33,935 nucleotides of DNA from an uncultured Christensenellaceae bacterium (lineage in GTDB: Bacteria; Bacillota; Clostridia; Christensenellales; CAG-314): assembly GCA_910587795.1 (NCBI GenBank), contig CAJUNH010000014.1:1-33935 (forward strand), given 5' to 3'. Position 1 is the stretch's first letter; each line of letters starts with the position of its first letter. Of the stretch, positions 24,900-31,699 are shown piece after piece. A program made the position numbers and the translations under genes. A model generated the notes under the pieces. That model was not told where the DNA came from. It made no database searches and worked only from the letters and a program-made list of their open reading frames with translations.

Positions 24900-24925
24900 T
24901 TTTTACCATTATTTTAAGGTAAAAA
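24900..24925 (-). promoter_or_regulatory. Candidate operator in the nadE leader
   Basis: Perfect inverted repeat TTTTTACC-N10-GGTAAAAA, centre spacing 18 bp, about +9 to +34 of the predicted nadE transcript. Its dimension suits a dimeric XRE-type HTH, and the gene it precedes encodes such a domain. Confidence 0.6.
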
Positions 24926-24940
24926 ATTAAATTAGTTTAA

Positions 24941-24969
24941 ATTATAACCATTTTTTTGTAAAATTTCAA
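24941..24969 (-). promoter_or_regulatory. Promoter of nadE
   Basis: On the minus strand TTGAAA and TATAAT are 17 bp apart. Confidence 0.85.
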
Positions 24970-25051
24970 CTGATTTGATATGCTTTTATAAAAATAATAA
25001 TTATTTTTTTATAAAATATTTTTTACTGTTAGTTTTAAAAAAATAAATCTT

Positions 25052-25203
25052 TTGACAATGAAATTACAAAAAAATTAAAATAAAAACGCGGTATTCGGGT
25101 GTAAAATTATTTTGCCGTAATCCGTTTTTTAGTTTCCTTTATAATAGCATATAATGAACTTTAAAAACGGCGGAAAGTTTAACAATTTCTACCGCTTTTT
25201 TGC
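25052..25203 (+). ncRNA. Possible small RNA of ~115 nt
   Basis: TTGACA (25052-25057) and TAAAAT (25076-25081, 18-bp spacer) form a promoter with no downstream gene. About 110 nt later GCGGAAA and TTTCTACCGC form a bulged hairpin followed by seven T (to 25198). The predicted transcript starts near 25088. There is no evidence of function; the hairpin could instead be a second terminator for the opposite strand. Confidence 0.3.
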
Positions 25204-25206
25204 AAC

Positions 25207-25238
25207 AAAAAAACCTTGACAAAAGTCAAGGTTTTTTT
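25207..25238 (-). terminator. Terminator of tRNA-Asn
   Basis: AAAAAAACCTTGAC and GTCAAGGTTTTTTT form a 14-bp stem with a 4-nt loop, directly abutting the CCA end. Confidence 0.9.
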
Positions 25239-25312
25239 GGCTCCCCGTGTTGGGTTTGAACCAACGACCCTCCGGTTAACAGCCGGATGCTCTGCCGCTG
25301 AGCTAACGAGGA
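25238..25312 (-). tRNA. tRNA-Asn (GTT) with encoded CCA
   Basis: Full cloverleaf on the minus strand. The acceptor TCCTCGT pairs with ACGGGGA, with G discriminator and encoded CCA. The anticodon loop is CTGTTAA (GUU) on stem CCGGC/..CCGG-type pairing, and the T-loop is GGTTCAAACCC. It has its own promoter and terminator. The plus-strand reading frame across it is an artefact. Confidence 0.97.
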
Positions 25313-25344
25313 ATATTTTGGAGCAATTTTCTAATTGCTTAACT

Positions 25345-25373
25345 ATTTTACCACCGCAATTTATTATTGTCAA
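25345..25373 (-). promoter_or_regulatory. Promoter of tRNA-Asn
   Basis: On the minus strand TTGACA, 17 bp, TAAAAT. A 7-bp hairpin (AGCAATT/AATTGCT) lies in the leader between it and the tRNA. Confidence 0.85.
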
Positions 25374-25404
25374 TTATTTTTGCGGATTTTTTCAGCATAA
25401 ATTA

Positions 25405-25520
25405 ATTTATAATAGCGTACACGAACAAACACCTATCGTAACTCTTTATTGTTAACGTGATACGATGTAATAGCGAGTTGTTGATGGCAGTTAGTTATAG
25501 ATAAAAGCAGTTAATTGTTA
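25405..25520 (-). repeat. Possible diverged, inverted third copy of the dispersed repeat
   Basis: Read on the plus strand it shares ordered blocks with the reverse complement of copy 1: CACGAACAA, GTTAACGTGAT (versus GCTAACGCGAT), GTAATA, and GTTGATGGCAGTTAG (versus TTAGCAGTAGTTAA). Several small gaps are needed. It sits just upstream of the tRNA-Asn promoter. Confidence 0.35.
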
Positions 25521-25556
25521 TATTTTTTTGAGCTTAAATATTTTTACATTTAAAAA

Positions 25557-25943
25557 TTATTTTATCAGCTTGATTTTTCCCAGTAACGGCATAGGTTCGT
25601 TTCTGTCCGTTACTACGTAAACGATGCCGATTATGCCCAGTATTAGAAGCAGTGCGGAATAAACCCCCGCAATCAGCCCGAACACGCCGCTTATAGAGGT
25701 TAGCAGCCCGAATACCATATTGCCTATTACAGATAGCAGCAACAATATCAAGCCGTCGTTAGCGCGCATTTTTGCCGCGTCGTCTTTGTACAGAATAAGC
25801 GGGATAAAAAACAGTATACCCCATATATAGCATAAACAAAACAGTATTTTGCGGATTACGTCGCTGTCCTTGTTCATTTCCGAATCCCTTTCGTCTTTCT
25901 TTCTGTCCTGCTTATTTTCGTTCTTTTCGTTAAATTCGTCCAT
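25557..25943 (-). CDS. DUF4870-like membrane protein
   Basis: A 128-aa protein with a very charged N-terminus (~30 aa rich in Lys, Glu and Asp), then three or four membrane segments (about residues 32-52, 64-85, 88-110). The core FIPLILYKDDAAKMRANDGL resembles the DUF4870 signature (LYKDDxxxFRANQGLIL), which is my basis for the call. Function of the family is unknown. The ATG has CGGAGG 6 bases upstream. It is monocistronic; its own promoter lies at 25995-26024. No clear terminator downstream. Confidence 0.8.
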   Translation of the reverse strand: MDEFNEKNENKQDRKKDERDSEMNKDSDVIRKILFCLCYIWGILFFIPLILYKDDAAKMRANDGLILLLLSVIGNMVFGLLTSISGVFGLIAGVYSALLLILGIIGIVYVVTDRNEPMPLLGKIKLIK

Positions 25944-25994
25944 TAGAACCTCCGTTTTAATAGGTTTAGACCGTAAATATTCTTAATACATAGC

Positions 25995-26024
25995 ATTATA
26001 TACTTATTTATAAAAAAGTGTCAA
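25995..26024 (-). promoter_or_regulatory. Promoter of the DUF4870-like gene
   Basis: On the minus strand TTGACA, 18 bp, TATAAT; leader ~45 nt. Confidence 0.85.
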
Positions 26025-26054
26025 TATGCGTATTTACTTTTTACTTTTTAACTC

Positions 26055-26083
26055 TTGTTTTTTCTTTTAAAATATGCTATATT
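26055..26083 (+). promoter_or_regulatory. Promoter of the structured RNA
   Basis: TTGTTT, 17 bp, TATATT. The predicted start (26089-26091) coincides with the first base of the closing helix of the structured RNA. Confidence 0.6.
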
Positions 26084-26089
26084 GTTTGT

Positions 26090-26340
26090 GCCAAACAATT
26101 CTTATAATCCTAATTAATGAAACGCACTTTTTAAAGTGTCTACTTTTGTTGTTCATATTATTAGGAGTACGGACATTTTTTATATGTAAAGGATTATCCT
26201 TTTACTGTGCCAATTTTTGAATTTAGCAAAAATGCAAATTCCACTTATGTTGGTACAGTATCCGTACTATATAAGAATTGTTTGGCGACAGTCGGAGTTT
26301 GCGTTTTTCGTGCGTTGACTTCGGTTGGCGCACTTTTTTT
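26090..26340 (+). ncRNA. Highly structured candidate ncRNA (~250 nt)
   Basis: A closing helix of 17 perfect pairs (26090-26106 with 26270-26286) encloses two arms with almost no unpaired junction bases. Arm A: TCCTAAT/ATTAGGA (26108-26114, 26160-26166), TGAA/TTCA and an inner CACTT/AAGTG hairpin. Arm B: GTACGGA/TCCGTAC (26167-26173, 26261-26267), an AAAGGA/TCCTTT side hairpin, ACTGTGCCAA/TTGGTACAGT (26204-26213, 26250-26259) and TTTTTG/CAAAAA. It ends in a UUCG-capped terminator (26310-26340). G-U pairs fall so that only the plus-strand RNA folds fully. No ORF or ribosome site is inside. It is either a standalone RNA or the leader of the lipoprotein operon that begins 30 bp later. It does not match tmRNA, SRP RNA, RNase P, 6S or T-box features that I know. 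Confidence 0.7.
26310..26340 (+). terminator. UUCG-capped terminator of the structured RNA
   Basis: GTGCGTTGAC-TTCG-GTTGGCGCAC, a 10-bp stem including three G-U pairs and a C(UUCG)G tetraloop, then seven T. The TTGACT inside it (26315-26320) could also act as a -35 for the following operon (weak TTTATT at 17 bp). Confidence 0.85.
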
Positions 26341-26369
26341 ATTTAAATATAAATTTATGTAGGTAAACT

Positions 26370-27461
26370 ATGAGAAAAAAACTTTTACTTATTGTGTCGG
26401 CTGTATTTTGCGCCGTTTTCTTTGCATTTGGACTTGTCGCATGCGGTTTAAACCATAACGGCAATAAACCGCCCAAACCGCCTGTAGGTATGCTTAGTCC
26501 AAGAATAATTTCTTTCGGCTCTTTTCTATCATGGGACGAAGTCGAAGAAGCCGACGTTTACGAAATTTACTGCGACGGAACGTTAGAAACAGTTTGCGAT
26601 AAACCTTTCTATCGCATAGGCGATTTACCGAAAGACAGCGACTATTGCGTGGCGGCTAAAAATAGTTCTACGGGCGAAAAAACCGATAAATCGAACACGG
26701 TAAAAGTTTCAAAAAACTGCAATTTTACCGACGGCGAAATTTTAAACCTTACGGGACGAGATTATTACGCAGGTAAAATTACTGCGGAAACCAGAAAAGT
26801 TATCATAGGCAGTAAAAATAAAACCGTGTTTGCGCTTGACGTGTTTTTGGCAGAAAGGACGGCTGATATTGTTTTTGAACTGAAAAACGTCGACGTAACG
26901 GGATACGTAATGACGGATGATTACTCTTATAAGCGCGCCGAAAACGATTATAACGTAATTTTTGACGTTACGGGCGATTGCAGTATCAATGGCGAAAACG
27001 GCTCGGACGGCTTCGATTATTCCTCGTCGGTTTACGACAATATGGAAATAGACGCGGGAAAAGGCGAGGACGGCGGAAGCGTTATTATTCTTTCTTCCGT
27101 TGTCGTTAGAGGAAGCGGCAATTTAAATTTTTCGGGCGGAAACGGCGGAAACGGCGGGCGAGGTTCGGCTACTACTAAGTGGGAATCTAAAAACGGACCG
27201 GGAGCGGGCGCGGACGGCGGAAACGGCGGCACGGCTGTAAAATGCGCTTACTTAGTAACAGACTTCGATAGCGAAAATTTCTGCGTAGTCATTAAAGACG
27301 GCGTCGGCGGAAAAAAGGGCAAGCCGGGCGAAAACGGAAGCATTATAACTGGTCCTATGGCTTCCGCAATGTGGAAAGATATGTACGATATAGGCAAAGC
27401 CGGAAAAAACGGCAAAAGCGTTATCGGTTCTAAAAAAATTATAAAAGGAAGTGTTGTTTAA
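26370..27461 (+). CDS. Lipoprotein with FN3-like domain and glycine-rich region
   Basis: A 363-aa exported lipoprotein. The signal peptide ends in lipobox LVAC (Cys25), so it is anchored outside the membrane. Residues ~40-112 look like a fibronectin III fold (LSWDEVEEADVYEIYCDG, then YCVAAKN and SNTVKV). Residues ~115-360 are a beta-helix-like region. It contains glycine-rich blocks (GGNGGNGGRG, GADGGNGG, GGKKGKPGENGS) akin to those in surface proteins with collagen-like turns. Function unknown; surface display or adhesion is an inference. The ATG is preceded only by a weak AGGT site. It is the first gene of a three-lipoprotein operon; the next ATG overlaps its TAA. The structured RNA lies immediately upstream. 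Confidence 0.85.
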   Translation: MRKKLLLIVSAVFCAVFFAFGLVACGLNHNGNKPPKPPVGMLSPRIISFGSFLSWDEVEEADVYEIYCDGTLETVCDKPFYRIGDLPKDSDYCVAAKNSSTGEKTDKSNTVKVSKNCNFTDGEILNLTGRDYYAGKITAETRKVIIGSKNKTVFALDVFLAERTADIVFELKNVDVTGYVMTDDYSYKRAENDYNVIFDVTGDCSINGENGSDGFDYSSSVYDNMEIDAGKGEDGGSVIILSSVVVRGSGNLNFSGGNGGNGGRGSATTKWESKNGPGAGADGGNGGTAVKCAYLVTDFDSENFCVVIKDGVGGKKGKPGENGSIITGPMASAMWKDMYDIGKAGKNGKSVIGSKKIIKGSVV

Positions 27462-28831
27462 TGAAAAAAATTATTAAAGCCATTATTTCTCTGTCGGTAA
27501 TTTCGGTTTTTTGTATCGCGGCATGTTGTTTTTCCGCCTGCGGCGCAGTAAAGCACGGCATTTCAACCGTTGAAGATCTGTATGCCATGCAGAGCGGAAA
27601 AAGCTACGCATTAAAGTGCGATATAGACTTGAAGGGTCGCGCTTGGACGCCGCTTTCCGTTAAAAATTTCGACGGCAACGGTCATACGATAAAAAACTGT
27701 ACTATAAACGAAACTCTCACGAGCGACGGCGGGTTTTTTAAACGTATAGAGAAATTAAACAACGTAACCTTTGACGGCGTTGTAGGTAATATTTCTTTTA
27801 TAGCGGACGATGCGCAGTGGCTGAACGGCGGAGTTGCCGCAGGACTTGTGTACAAGGAGATTAAAAACGTCACAGTAATAAACAGCGACGTATCTTTCAG
27901 TATTGTAAAAACAGACGCAAACGCAACTATGGTACACGTAGGCGGAATTGCGGGCGAATACAGCGCGGGTATGGCTACATTAAGCACGGGCTTTACGGGC
28001 GTATACGACTGTACTTTTGAAAACAGTAATTTATCCGTTACGGGTAAAAGCGTTTCGCTTGCGGTCGGCGGAATAGTCGGGTCTCATTCAACTAAAGAAT
28101 TTTTAAACTGCTCGGTTGTAAATTCGGTAATAAATTCCAACGGCACTACGGGCGGTATAATAGGCACGCTGGAAAGCAGTTCAATTGTACAAAACTGCGT
28201 TTTTGAAAACAGCGAAATTAAGTCTACCGGCGGTTGGGCAGGCGGAATTTTGGGTAGTGTGTTTAGTAACGCTAAAATTACAGAGTGTTTGGCGTCGGGC
28301 GGAACTATAGCGGTAAACTCAAAGGGCGTCTATTCCGTAGGCGGAATAACCGGCTACAGCAACGAAGCAATCATAAGCGACTGTCTTGTAAACGGTATGA
28401 CGTTGGATTGCTCGACGACTTCCGCTAAAGCGGACGACAGTTGCTATGTAGGCGGTTTCTGCGGCACGTCAGGCGGTACCGTTTCAAAAAGTATAGTTGT
28501 CGACTGCAAGGTTTCCGGAACGGGCAGTACGTCTTTAAAGAATGTGGCGGCAGCAGGATTTATTGCGCGGGTGGGCGGTTCGGTAAATAACTGTGCGGCT
28601 TACGGTGTAACCGTTTCCGGCAGCAAAAGCGATATCTTTGCTCCGTCGGGCGATACTGTTTTTAACAGTTTTGTAGGAGAGGGAAGTGCGCCGAACGCTA
28701 ACGGTTTGACTGTTTTAAACCCAAGCGAATGGGAAAGCATTTTGGAAACAATGTCGCTTGACAGCGGAATTTGGACTTTTGACGGCGGTAAACCGTCGCT
28801 GAAAAATATAAAAATTACAAACGGGGAGTAA
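27461..28831 (+). CDS. GLUG-repeat beta-helix lipoprotein
   Basis: A 456-aa lipoprotein with signal peptide and lipobox FSAC (Cys27). After an initial motif typical of these proteins (LYAMQSGKSYALKCDIDLKG, then FDGNGHTIKN) there are at least six GLUG-like repeats: VGGIAG, VGGIVG, TGGIIG, AGGILG, VGGITG and VGGFCG, each ~35-50 residues apart. They alternate with ...NCxV..S.I strands, i.e. a right-handed beta-helix. It ends WTFDGGKPSLKNI, the usual cap of such proteins. GLUG repeats occur in IgA-protease (M26) and other cell-surface proteins, but no protease motif (HExxH) is present. The start overlaps the upstream stop by one base (TAATG), with AAAGGAAG as ribosome site. Confidence 0.88.
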   Translation: MKKIIKAIISLSVISVFCIAACCFSACGAVKHGISTVEDLYAMQSGKSYALKCDIDLKGRAWTPLSVKNFDGNGHTIKNCTINETLTSDGGFFKRIEKLNNVTFDGVVGNISFIADDAQWLNGGVAAGLVYKEIKNVTVINSDVSFSIVKTDANATMVHVGGIAGEYSAGMATLSTGFTGVYDCTFENSNLSVTGKSVSLAVGGIVGSHSTKEFLNCSVVNSVINSNGTTGGIIGTLESSSIVQNCVFENSEIKSTGGWAGGILGSVFSNAKITECLASGGTIAVNSKGVYSVGGITGYSNEAIISDCLVNGMTLDCSTTSAKADDSCYVGGFCGTSGGTVSKSIVVDCKVSGTGSTSLKNVAAAGFIARVGGSVNNCAAYGVTVSGSKSDIFAPSGDTVFNSFVGEGSAPNANGLTVLNPSEWESILETMSLDSGIWTFDGGKPSLKNIKITNGE

Positions 28832-28836
28832 CAGAA

Positions 28837-30318
28837 ATGAAAAAAAAATTATTGGCTTTAAACGTTGCGGTTATTTTATTATGCATAGCGTTTGCCGCCT
28901 GTTTATCGGGGTGCGACGGGTTTGGTATGCTTTGGAAAAACGTGTCTACATATGAAGAATTAATTGCCCGTTACTTTTGGAACGACGACGGCGGTTATTC
29001 TGTAAAACTTACCGCCGATATCGATTGTGAATTTGCAACGATCACTCCGTTGCTTTTGGGTAAAACGTTCGACGGTCAGGGACATACGATAAAAAACGCC
29101 GTAGTAAAAGCCGAATACGGCTACGCTTCGTTTTTTCACGAAATTACGCAGACAATTAAAAACGTAACGTTTGAAAATATAACGGTGCAGGGCGCGGGAC
29201 GGTGCGATGCGATAGTTGCGGCTGCGGGCTGTAAGGAAATATCCAACGTTCACGTTAAAAACAGTAAACTTACGGCTACGCAAACAATAAGAGACGCGCG
29301 TTACGCCTGTTTTATCGGCGGAATTTTCGGCGGAACAAGAGACGGTTGGGAGGATGACAGTTTAATCGATTGCGTTATTACGGACTGTACGGTTGAAAAT
29401 ACCGAAATCGTTTTAAACGAGTGTAAAAGCGATAAAATAAATCAAGCCGAGATATTTATAGGCGGAATAGCGGGCGGCTGCTCGAAAATAAGCGGCTGCC
29501 GTGTGGAAAACTGTAATATATCTGCCGTATCTTCGGATATGTGGTGTACACCGTTTGTAGGCGGAGTTGTCGGAACGGTTTCGGGCGGAGTGGAAAATAC
29601 CGGCTCGGTAAATAACGTTTTAACTGCAACGGCATTGTACTATAAAAAAGAAATGTTTAGTATGTACAGTACTTCAACGGTGTACTGCGGCGGTATTGCC
29701 GCAAGAGTTCTGCCTGTAAAATATGCCGAAGTTTTAGGCATTAACTACTGCTTTGCCGAGGATAACGAGATAACCGCGCAAAGTACGGGCAGCGTCTATG
29801 CGGGAGGTCTTTTGGGATATATAACTAAACTCGGCGTAAATCAATGCTATGCAAAGAGCAATAGTATAATAATGGACAATTTTAAAAGCGGCAATAAGGA
29901 CGACGATATTAAACGACGCTGCGGAGGGTTAATCGGTTCGGCGGCAAATAACAGCATTACGTCCTGTTTTGTATACAACGACAAAGGTTTGTTCGAATTC
30001 ACTTTTCCCACGTTTAAAAACAGCTCGAAAGTAGCGGGGCTTGTAGCCGGCATCGGTAATATAACGGTAAGCAAATGCGCAACTTTCAATGCGGAAGAAC
30101 AAATCAATTCATCAACTACGGACGAGTTTTGCCCTGCGGAAATCGATAACTTAACTAATTGTTACGTGTCGTCTATTCAATTCGGCAATGCGTGCGGATG
30201 CGAAACTCTCGACGAAGATTTTTGGAATTCTCCCAATTCCTTAAAATCTAAATTGGCGCTTACAAACGGGTATTGGAAATTTGATAAAGGTATTCCGTAT
30301 TTCGATTTTTCTATGTAA
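28837..30318 (+). CDS. GLUG-repeat beta-helix lipoprotein (paralogue)
   Basis: A 493-aa lipoprotein, lipobox LSGC (Cys26). It parallels the preceding protein: LTADIDCEFATITPLLLGKT then FDGQGHTIKN; repeats IGGIFGG, IGGIAGG, VGGVVGT, CGGIAAR, AGGLLGY, CGGLIGS and VAGLVAG; and a C-terminal YWKFDKGIPYFDF cap. The repeats are longer and more irregular than in its neighbour. It starts 5 bp after the upstream stop behind GGGGAG. Gene duplication within the operon is likely. It is unusually Cys-rich for an exported protein (many NC and DC pairs near strand turns). Confidence 0.88.
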   Translation: MKKKLLALNVAVILLCIAFAACLSGCDGFGMLWKNVSTYEELIARYFWNDDGGYSVKLTADIDCEFATITPLLLGKTFDGQGHTIKNAVVKAEYGYASFFHEITQTIKNVTFENITVQGAGRCDAIVAAAGCKEISNVHVKNSKLTATQTIRDARYACFIGGIFGGTRDGWEDDSLIDCVITDCTVENTEIVLNECKSDKINQAEIFIGGIAGGCSKISGCRVENCNISAVSSDMWCTPFVGGVVGTVSGGVENTGSVNNVLTATALYYKKEMFSMYSTSTVYCGGIAARVLPVKYAEVLGINYCFAEDNEITAQSTGSVYAGGLLGYITKLGVNQCYAKSNSIIMDNFKSGNKDDDIKRRCGGLIGSAANNSITSCFVYNDKGLFEFTFPTFKNSSKVAGLVAGIGNITVSKCATFNAEEQINSSTTDEFCPAEIDNLTNCYVSSIQFGNACGCETLDEDFWNSPNSLKSKLALTNGYWKFDKGIPYFDFSM

Positions 30319-30385
30319 CTCAACGGTAATTGACGGTTGCCGTCGGTAAATAAAAATCGCCGATTACGGTGTGTTTTATAGGTAT

Positions 30386-30425
30386 AAAAGCAAGGGCAAA
30401 TAATCGGTTTTTCCTTGCTTTTTTA
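30386..30425 (+). terminator. Terminator of the lipoprotein operon
   Basis: AAAAGCAAGG (30386-30395) pairs with CCTTGCTTTT (30413-30422) and is followed by further T. A smaller hairpin, ACGGTAA/TTGCCGT, lies at 30323-30343. Confidence 0.85.
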
Positions 30426-30443
30426 TTACGGTTTTGTTATAAT
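30415..30443 (+). promoter_or_regulatory. Promoter of the small lipoprotein gene
   Basis: TTGCTT, 17 bp, TATAAT. The -35 overlaps the preceding terminator. Confidence 0.6.
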
Positions 30444-30484
30444 GACTGTGCGATAAACAGTAATTTAGCGGAGAAGTGATTCCT

Positions 30485-30952
30485 ATGAAAAGAGCATTTA
30501 CAAGTATCTTTTTTTGTTTAATTTTGTGTCTTACTATCATTTTTACGGGTTGCGGTAATGAATTTGCTAAACAGGAATATAATGACGACGAAAAAATAGT
30601 ACAAATTACAGACCGCTATGCAAAGAGTAATTCGGTATTTAATCCAATAGAAGGCGGCTATTCACTTACTGCTTCACAATTTGACGGGCGCGAAACCTTA
30701 TGGGAGAAGACGCTTGAAGAAAATGCAGAGATAGAAATACAAATTGATTTTAATATTACAAGCGGTAATGCAAAAGTTGTTTTTATTGATAGCAATAATT
30801 ACATAACCGTCTTAATAGAGCATTTACAAGACAATTCCAATGAACTAACAACGACAAAAATAGTTTCTTTAACTAATGGACTAAATAGGTTAAAGATTGT
30901 TGGATACGATTGTGAAAATATTGATTTAAAGTTATTTTTTGATGAACCGTAA
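30485..30952 (+). CDS. Small lipoprotein of unknown function
   Basis: A 155-aa exported lipoprotein with lipobox FTGC (Cys23). The mature part is a predicted beta-sandwich (segments IEIQIDFNITSGNAKVVFID, then NNYITVLIEH and LNRLKIVGYDCENIDLKLFF). This resembles small carbohydrate-binding-type jellyrolls in style only; no family can be named. I start at the ATG at 30485, 11 bases after GGAG; a GTG at 30476 lies too close to that site. It has its own promoter and terminator. Confidence 0.78.
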   Translation: MKRAFTSIFFCLILCLTIIFTGCGNEFAKQEYNDDEKIVQITDRYAKSNSVFNPIEGGYSLTASQFDGRETLWEKTLEENAEIEIQIDFNITSGNAKVVFIDSNNYITVLIEHLQDNSNELTTTKIVSLTNGLNRLKIVGYDCENIDLKLFFDEP

Positions 30953-30988
30953 CGCTAAATTTCAATTTATCATCTTAAATAAAAAAGT

Positions 30989-31029
30989 ATAGCGCACTGT
31001 ACTCCGTAAATGGAGTAGTGCGCTATTTG
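30989..31029 (+). terminator. Terminator of the small lipoprotein gene
   Basis: ATAGCGCACT pairs with AGTGCGCTAT, extended by TACTCC/GGAGTA, and is followed by TTGTTTG. Confidence 0.85.
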
Positions 31030-31202
31030 TTTGTCTAACGAAGATCTCTATGTCAAACACCTTTTAGGACGGCGGATTTTTATTCATGGTGATGATGAAC
31101 AAAAGGGAGCGTCTTTTTAAGCCGAAAACAGGGTAGGCGTCCACGGGGGCGATACAACGAAGCGACAAATCGGAAATTATATCTATTTGGACATATAAAC
31201 TG
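31030..31202. other. Gap before the MarR operon
   Basis: No intact gene. The base composition shifts here towards the more GC-balanced style of the following operon. One short frame (FLGRRIFIHGDDEQKGASF) is protein-like but has no start or ribosome site; it may be debris from an insertion boundary. Confidence 0.35.
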
Positions 31203-31254
31203 TTGACAATAAAACTCCTATATGGTATTTTTTAATAAAACTACTATATAGGAG
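31203..31254 (+). promoter_or_regulatory. Promoter and operator of the MarR operon
   Basis: TTGACA (31203-31208), 17 bp, TATTTT. An 18-bp direct repeat, AATAAAACTCCTATATGG (31208) and AATAAAACTACTATATAGG (31234), has a 26-bp period. The outer CTCCTATAT and ATATAGGAG form an inverted pair. One element covers the promoter spacer, the other the ribosome site, a layout typical of MarR autorepression. Confidence 0.7.
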
Positions 31255-31261
31255 CTTTTCT

Positions 31262-31699
31262 ATGAAAATGAATGGTGGATTTCTTGTCACTAAGATAAAA
31301 CAGCTTGGAGACCGAATCTTTGAGAAGATTCTCAGCGAAAAGAATGTTGATGCGTTCAATGGAGCTCAGGGGCGCATTCTTTATGTGCTTTGGCAGGAGG
31401 ATGGAATCTCAATCAGGTCACTTTCGATAAAATGTGGATTGGCTATAACATCTCTTACGACGATGCTGGAAAGAATGGAAAATCAAGGGCTGATAAGCCG
31501 CGTTCAGTCTAAAACGGACAAAAGGAAAACACTTCTGTTTCTGACCGAGAAAGCACATGCCTTAAAGGGAGAGTACGATACTGTATCTGATGAGATGGGC
31601 AGCATTTACTATAAAGGTTTTTCAGAGGAAGAAATTACACGGTTTGAGGACTGCCTTGACCGTATCAGAAAGAATCTTGAGGAGTGGCAGAAGTCATGA
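31262..31699 (+). CDS. MarR-family transcriptional regulator
   Basis: A 145-aa winged-helix regulator. The recognition region is ISIRSLSIKCGLAITSLTTM then LERMENQGLISR, followed by the wing KTDKRKTLLFLTEKA. Helices at both ends form the dimer interface. AGGAG lies 8 bases before the ATG. Its stop overlaps the next start as ATGA, so it heads an operon with two radical-SAM genes. Codon use (more CTG, ATC and AAG; few TTA/TTG/GCG) differs clearly from the rest of the window, suggesting horizontal acquisition. Confidence 0.9.
   Translation: MKMNGGFLVTKIKQLGDRIFEKILSEKNVDAFNGAQGRILYVLWQEDGISIRSLSIKCGLAITSLTTMLERMENQGLISRVQSKTDKRKTLLFLTEKAHALKGEYDTVSDEMGSIYYKGFSEEEITRFEDCLDRIRKNLEEWQKS

Larger units (their letters stand above)
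24882..25237. other. Noncoding interval between nadE and tRNA-Asn
   Basis: Very AT-rich. It holds the nadE operator and promoter on the minus strand (24900-24969), a possible small RNA with its own promoter and terminator on the plus strand (25052-25203), and the tRNA-Asn terminator (25207-25238). No coding frame is credible. Confidence 0.6.

Noticed and set aside
25216..25455. Plus-strand frame beginning with a GFEPTTLRL-like peptide
   Set aside because: This is the well-known artefact of reading tRNA antisense (here tRNA-Asn).
26090..26286. 6S RNA identity for the structured RNA
   Set aside because: Length and closing stem are similar, but 6S has a symmetric central bubble and here the junction is a tight three-way with an arm on the 5' side only.
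26090..26286. Insertion sequence or MITE with 17-bp terminal inverted repeats
   Set aside because: No target-site duplication flanks it, and promoter, start site, G-U pairs and terminator all fit a transcribed RNA better. Not fully excluded.
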